From positions 1,054,001 through 1,118,000 of the forward strand of contig NZ_JAFMOF010000002.1 of assembly GCF_017349075.1 (NCBI RefSeq): 64,000 bases of DNA. Reading direction: 5' to 3'. A model generated the notes under the pieces. The model was given only the letters and a program-made list of their open reading frames with translations. It was not told the DNA's origin and did no database searches. This document shows positions 61,938 to 64,000 of the stretch, one piece after another. Positions within the stretch are counted from its first letter, which is position 1. Every line of letters begins with the position of its first letter. This DNA comes from Streptomyces triculaminicus. GTDB lineage: Bacteria > Actinomycetota > Actinomycetes > Streptomycetales > Streptomycetaceae. The translations under genes were made by a program, and so were the position numbers.

Positions 61938-62777
61938 ATGAATGAACTCCCCACCCCCTTCTCTGAACTCTCCAGCGATAGCGTGGCTAACGTTGAGAGA
62001 GTAAGTGGGGCAGACCTACTCGCTCTTGCCAAAGGCGAGATCTTGGCGATCTCTGCCGATGAATACTGCGACCCAGACCTCGGGCGCTCCATCACGCAAC
62101 ATCTGCTGAATGATGAGCGTTACACCGGGTATCCAAACGTGCCAGATGTGCACAAATGGGGGCTAAATACGTACGACGGCTTTTCAAGCCCGGAGCGCGA
62201 AGAGCACTACTTCAACGACGCCCTTCCTGCAATCCAGTCACTGCGAGAGTACTGGTCCCCGAGCATCTCTCCAATCGACCGACTTAGATTGGAACTGCAG
62301 GAGGGGTGGCCTGCTGGAGCGAACTTGGAGTACCTCGACAACCGGGCACTGTTTGTGGGGCAAGCGCGAATATTCCACGAAGGCAAGGGGGCAATACCTC
62401 ACCAAGACTTCCTGCCTTGGGAGTTGCGCGACCTCCGCAAGTCTGAGAGAACAGATCGGGCACCCGAACTCATCGGGCAGCTTACAGCAAACATATATCT
62501 GCAGACCCCTCAAAGCGGGGGTGAGCTTGAACTTTGGCTGCACGGCTACGACCATCCTGAATACAAAACCAAGCTAGACGCCCCCGACAGCTACGGACTA
62601 AGCCGCGACCTCATCCCTGACCCAGCGTTGGTACTCTCGCCACGCGATGGGATGCTAATCCTTTTTCACGCCACTCGGGTCCACGCGGTACGACCATCGG
62701 AAGCGTGCGACCGTGTAGCAATCAGCACCTTCATCGGAGTTCGCGGAATTGATCATCCTCTGACGTACTGGAGTTAG
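61938..62777 (+). CDS. 2OG-Fe(II) oxygenase family protein, low GC
   Basis: A 279-residue protein with the iron-binding HxD...H pattern: GAIPHQDFLPWE supplies His and Asp, and LILFHATRVHAVRPSEACDR supplies the distal His and the 2-oxoglutarate Arg. TANIYLQTPQSGGELELWL is the central strand. Codon use and GC are unlike the surrounding Streptomyces genes, so it was probably acquired from a lower-GC donor. ATG 61938 was chosen; no ribosome site is obvious. It lies between the integrase tail and the tRNA-Ser fragment. The substrate is unknown. Confidence 0.78.
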   Translation: MNELPTPFSELSSDSVANVERVSGADLLALAKGEILAISADEYCDPDLGRSITQHLLNDERYTGYPNVPDVHKWGLNTYDGFSSPEREEHYFNDALPAIQSLREYWSPSISPIDRLRLELQEGWPAGANLEYLDNRALFVGQARIFHEGKGAIPHQDFLPWELRDLRKSERTDRAPELIGQLTANIYLQTPQSGGELELWLHGYDHPEYKTKLDAPDSYGLSRDLIPDPALVLSPRDGMLILFHATRVHAVRPSEACDRVAISTFIGVRGIDHPLTYWS

Positions 62778-63008
62778 CGCACTTCATTCTGGCTCTCGGC
62801 TATTACAGCCACCGATTCTCGACCGCTGACGTCGCCGCCCCAGGCCCCCATCCGACCTTCACAAGGGCCGGCGCTTCTCGTAGCCCGCGGACGGAAGACA
62901 GCACTCCGTCAGTCGCGAGGGCTCGAACGCCTGGGCCACAGATGGGCCACACGCCCTGGTCAACCCCGGGAAACGGGCGGTACGAGGTGAGACAGACCCC
63001 CAACACCA

Positions 63009-63037
63009 AAGGGGCGCCCCGAACCGGGGCACCCCTT
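63009..63037. terminator. Terminator beyond the tRNA-Ser fragment
   Basis: AAGGGG-C-GCCCC (63009-63020) pairs with GGGGC-A-CCCCTT (63026-63037), one mismatch, followed by CTG. It lies 26 bases past the 3' end of the tRNA fragment and looks like a tRNA terminator. Confidence 0.65.
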
Positions 63038-63062
63038 CTGACCTGCGCTAATTCTCACAAGG

Positions 63063-63122
63063 CGGAGACTGTGGGATTCGAACCCACGGTGACGTTGCCG
63101 CCACTACGGTTTTCAAGACCGT
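63063..63122 (-). tRNA. tRNA-Ser(UGA), 3' part only: likely attachment site
   Basis: On the minus strand: anticodon arm ACGGT-CTTGAAA-ACCGT (anticodon TGA), long variable arm GTGGCG-GCAA-CGTCAC, T arm GTGGG-TTCGAAT-CCCAC and acceptor AGTCTCC-G. The expected 5' half, starting GGAGACT with a D arm, is absent upstream. A 3' tRNA segment beginning at the anticodon arm is the usual core of attachment sites of integrating elements. Confidence 0.82.
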
Positions 63123-63142
63123 ATTCCTCGGGGAACGCATGA

Positions 63143-63182
63143 AGGCCCCCGCAACCGATCCTGAGGACCGACCATGGGGGCC
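63143..63182 (-). terminator. Terminator of the dNMP kinase transcript
   Basis: GGCCCCC (63144-63150) and GGGGGCC (63176-63182) enclose a partly paired stem (CGATCC-TGA-GGACCG). On the minus strand it is followed by TTCAT. It lies 12 bases after the stop of the 62-aa protein. Confidence 0.6.
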
Positions 63183-63194
63183 AGGAGGGCGGGG

Positions 63195-63383
63195 TCAGCG
63201 CGCCCGGTTGATGGACGGCACGCCGTCCCGGTAGCCAGGCACCTCAGCGTGCACTCGGGCGTCCGCCGCCCACTGCTCGCGCAGCTCGCGCGGCGTGACC
63301 GCCACCCGCGGACTCTCGTCCACGGTGTTCAGCACGTTCTCGGCGGGCACGGCCCGCAGGAGCTTGATCAGTAGGTGTCGCAT
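63195..63383 (-). CDS. Small phage protein (62 aa)
   Basis: A 62-residue protein (MRHLLIKLLRAVPAENVLNT, PRVAVTPRELREQWAADARV) starting at ATG 63383, which lies 16 bases inside the end of the kinase gene; GGAAGAG serves as ribosome site. Translation is coupled to the kinase. Function unknown. Confidence 0.6.
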   Translation of the reverse strand: MRHLLIKLLRAVPAENVLNTVDESPRVAVTPRELREQWAADARVHAEVPGYRDGVPSINRAR

Positions 63384-63955
63384 CGGCTCTTCCTGGTCTG
63401 TTCCATGGCCGCGTCCACCTGACGGTGCAGCGCGGCAAGTGTTCTGTTGTTGTTGATCAGCAGCTCCCCGTGGTGGAGGGGCAGTCGCTCGGATTCATGC
63501 GCCACGTCCGGGAGCCCCGGCCGGTCGACGGACCACAGGGCGAAGCCGTGCGCGGCCAAGGCGTGCACCTCGTTCTCGAAGCGGACGTCCGGCACGACGA
63601 CGGGGCGAGCGTCCCCCTCCCGGTGCACGGTGTCGGCGCCCCGGAGCAGCACGTCGACCCAGTGGTCCGCGTTGATGTGGTGACGTACGCCTTCTGTGCC
63701 GAGGCGTTGCAGGAAGCGCCGGGCCTCGGGGTAGCGCTCCTTGACCGTCTCCCAGCCGAAGAGGCGCACCGCCTCGGCGAGACGCAGGGCGCTGCCGTCC
63801 CGCGCAGCGGGGGCAATTACGGGGTCTATGCCGAGGGCCATGTCCTTGAGCGGGTCGGCCAGGGCCATGCGCCGGAATCCGTGTGCTTCGACGAGTCGTG
63901 CGGCCACGGTGTCCTTGCCGCTGCGTGCCCGTCCGATGATCCCGATTCCTCGCAC
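63368..63955 (-). CDS. Deoxynucleoside monophosphate kinase
   Basis: A 195-residue phage kinase supplying dNDPs for DNA synthesis. P-loop IGIIGRARSGKDTVAARLVE; LADPLKDMALGI; LQRLGTEGVRHHINADHWVD; VVPDVRFENEVHALAAHGF. This is the T4 gp1-like dNMP kinase pattern common in phiC31-type phages. It starts at GTG 63955, with copy D of the repeated element 27-45 bases upstream. The gene lies on the other side of the tRNA fragment from the rest of the phage module. Confidence 0.88.
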   Translation of the reverse strand: MRGIGIIGRARSGKDTVAARLVEAHGFRRMALADPLKDMALGIDPVIAPAARDGSALRLAEAVRLFGWETVKERYPEARRFLQRLGTEGVRHHINADHWVDVLLRGADTVHREGDARPVVVPDVRFENEVHALAAHGFALWSVDRPGLPDVAHESERLPLHHGELLINNNRTLAALHRQVDAAMEQTRKSRCDTY

Positions 63956-63981
63956 CCTTACCCTTCCCTCGGCTGACGCGA

Positions 63982-64000
63982 GGGTTGAGTTCGGGAGGGG
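63982..64000 (-). repeat. Conserved element, copy D (before dNMP kinase; cut by the window edge)
   Basis: Minus strand: CCCCTCCCGAACTCAACCC. It keeps the CCGAACTCAA core of copies A-C with one base missing; the TGTACC half lies at or beyond the edge. Confidence 0.55.

Noticed and set aside
62803..63142. Possible integrase 3' end before the tRNA fragment (reading ...ERLGHRWATRPG to a stop near 63000)
   Set aside because: No recombinase motif is visible in the frame, so it cannot be supported as a gene.
1..64000. CRISPR array, rRNA genes and complete tRNA genes
   Set aside because: No regularly spaced repeats, no cas genes, no rRNA-like sequence and no complete tRNA were found on either strand.

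Overview
The DNA is from a Streptomyces-type actinomycete. GC is very high, third codon positions are almost always G or C, GTG and TTG starts are common, and secreted proteins and P450s are frequent. About 1-34 kb looks like ordinary chromosome. About 34-49 kb is accessory DNA. About 49-64 kb is the early (replication) region of a phiC31-like actinophage, on the minus strand, carrying an IS element and a small low-GC insert.

Chromosomal part. A partial glutamate decarboxylase and a secreted erythromycin-esterase family protein come first, then ribosomal protein L25 and an orphan geranyl-diphosphate C-methyltransferase-like enzyme. Next are a GT-C-like membrane protein and a minus-strand group of three Roadblock/LC7 proteins with a PATAN-type protein and no GTPase. 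A secreted protein follows, cotranscribed with two single-helix microproteins, then the threonine catabolic pair kbl-tdh facing a LysR regulator. At 19.3-24.8 kb five tightly overlapping genes (KASIII, GT2 glycosyltransferase, AMP ligase, P450, 3beta-HSD/OleD-like reductase) resemble an OleA-OleC-OleD beta-lactone or hydrocarbon type pathway. Then come a questin-oxidase-like protein, a GlxA-type regulator, a second P450, an IscX homologue, an FAD amine oxidase, a hexapeptide acyltransferase, nadE and an amidase.

Accessory part. A frameshifted phosphotransferase overlaps a 5'-truncated aldo/keto reductase. An XRE/DUF5753-DUF6879-small protein trio follows, then a methyltransferase and a PolX gene that has lost its polymerase half. 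At 42.4-46.1 kb a minus-strand operon of GTGA-overlapping small genes runs into a 53-residue peptide, a hairpin, an asparagine-synthetase-like enzyme and a GNAT acetyltransferase. A regulator is divergent from it. This looks like a RiPP locus with a lasso-type cyclase but no visible leader-processing B proteins, and it is the best candidate here for something undescribed.

Phage part. The module encodes a LysM lytic transglycosylase, a phage sigma factor, endonuclease VII, T7/PolA-type DNA polymerase, primase-helicase, a resolvase, a gp3-like recombination directionality factor, a RecB-type nuclease and dNMP kinase. A conserved 24-bp element lies before four of its transcription units and is probably an early promoter or operator. 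An IS5-family element sits exactly at one stop codon. A tyrosine-integrase tail, a 2OG-Fe(II) oxygenase and the 3' part of a tRNA-Ser gene interrupt the module.

Data quality. At least nine single-base reading-frame breaks in otherwise healthy genes are each repaired by adding one base to a G or C run. They look like homopolymer undercalls, so the affected genes should be treated as probably intact.
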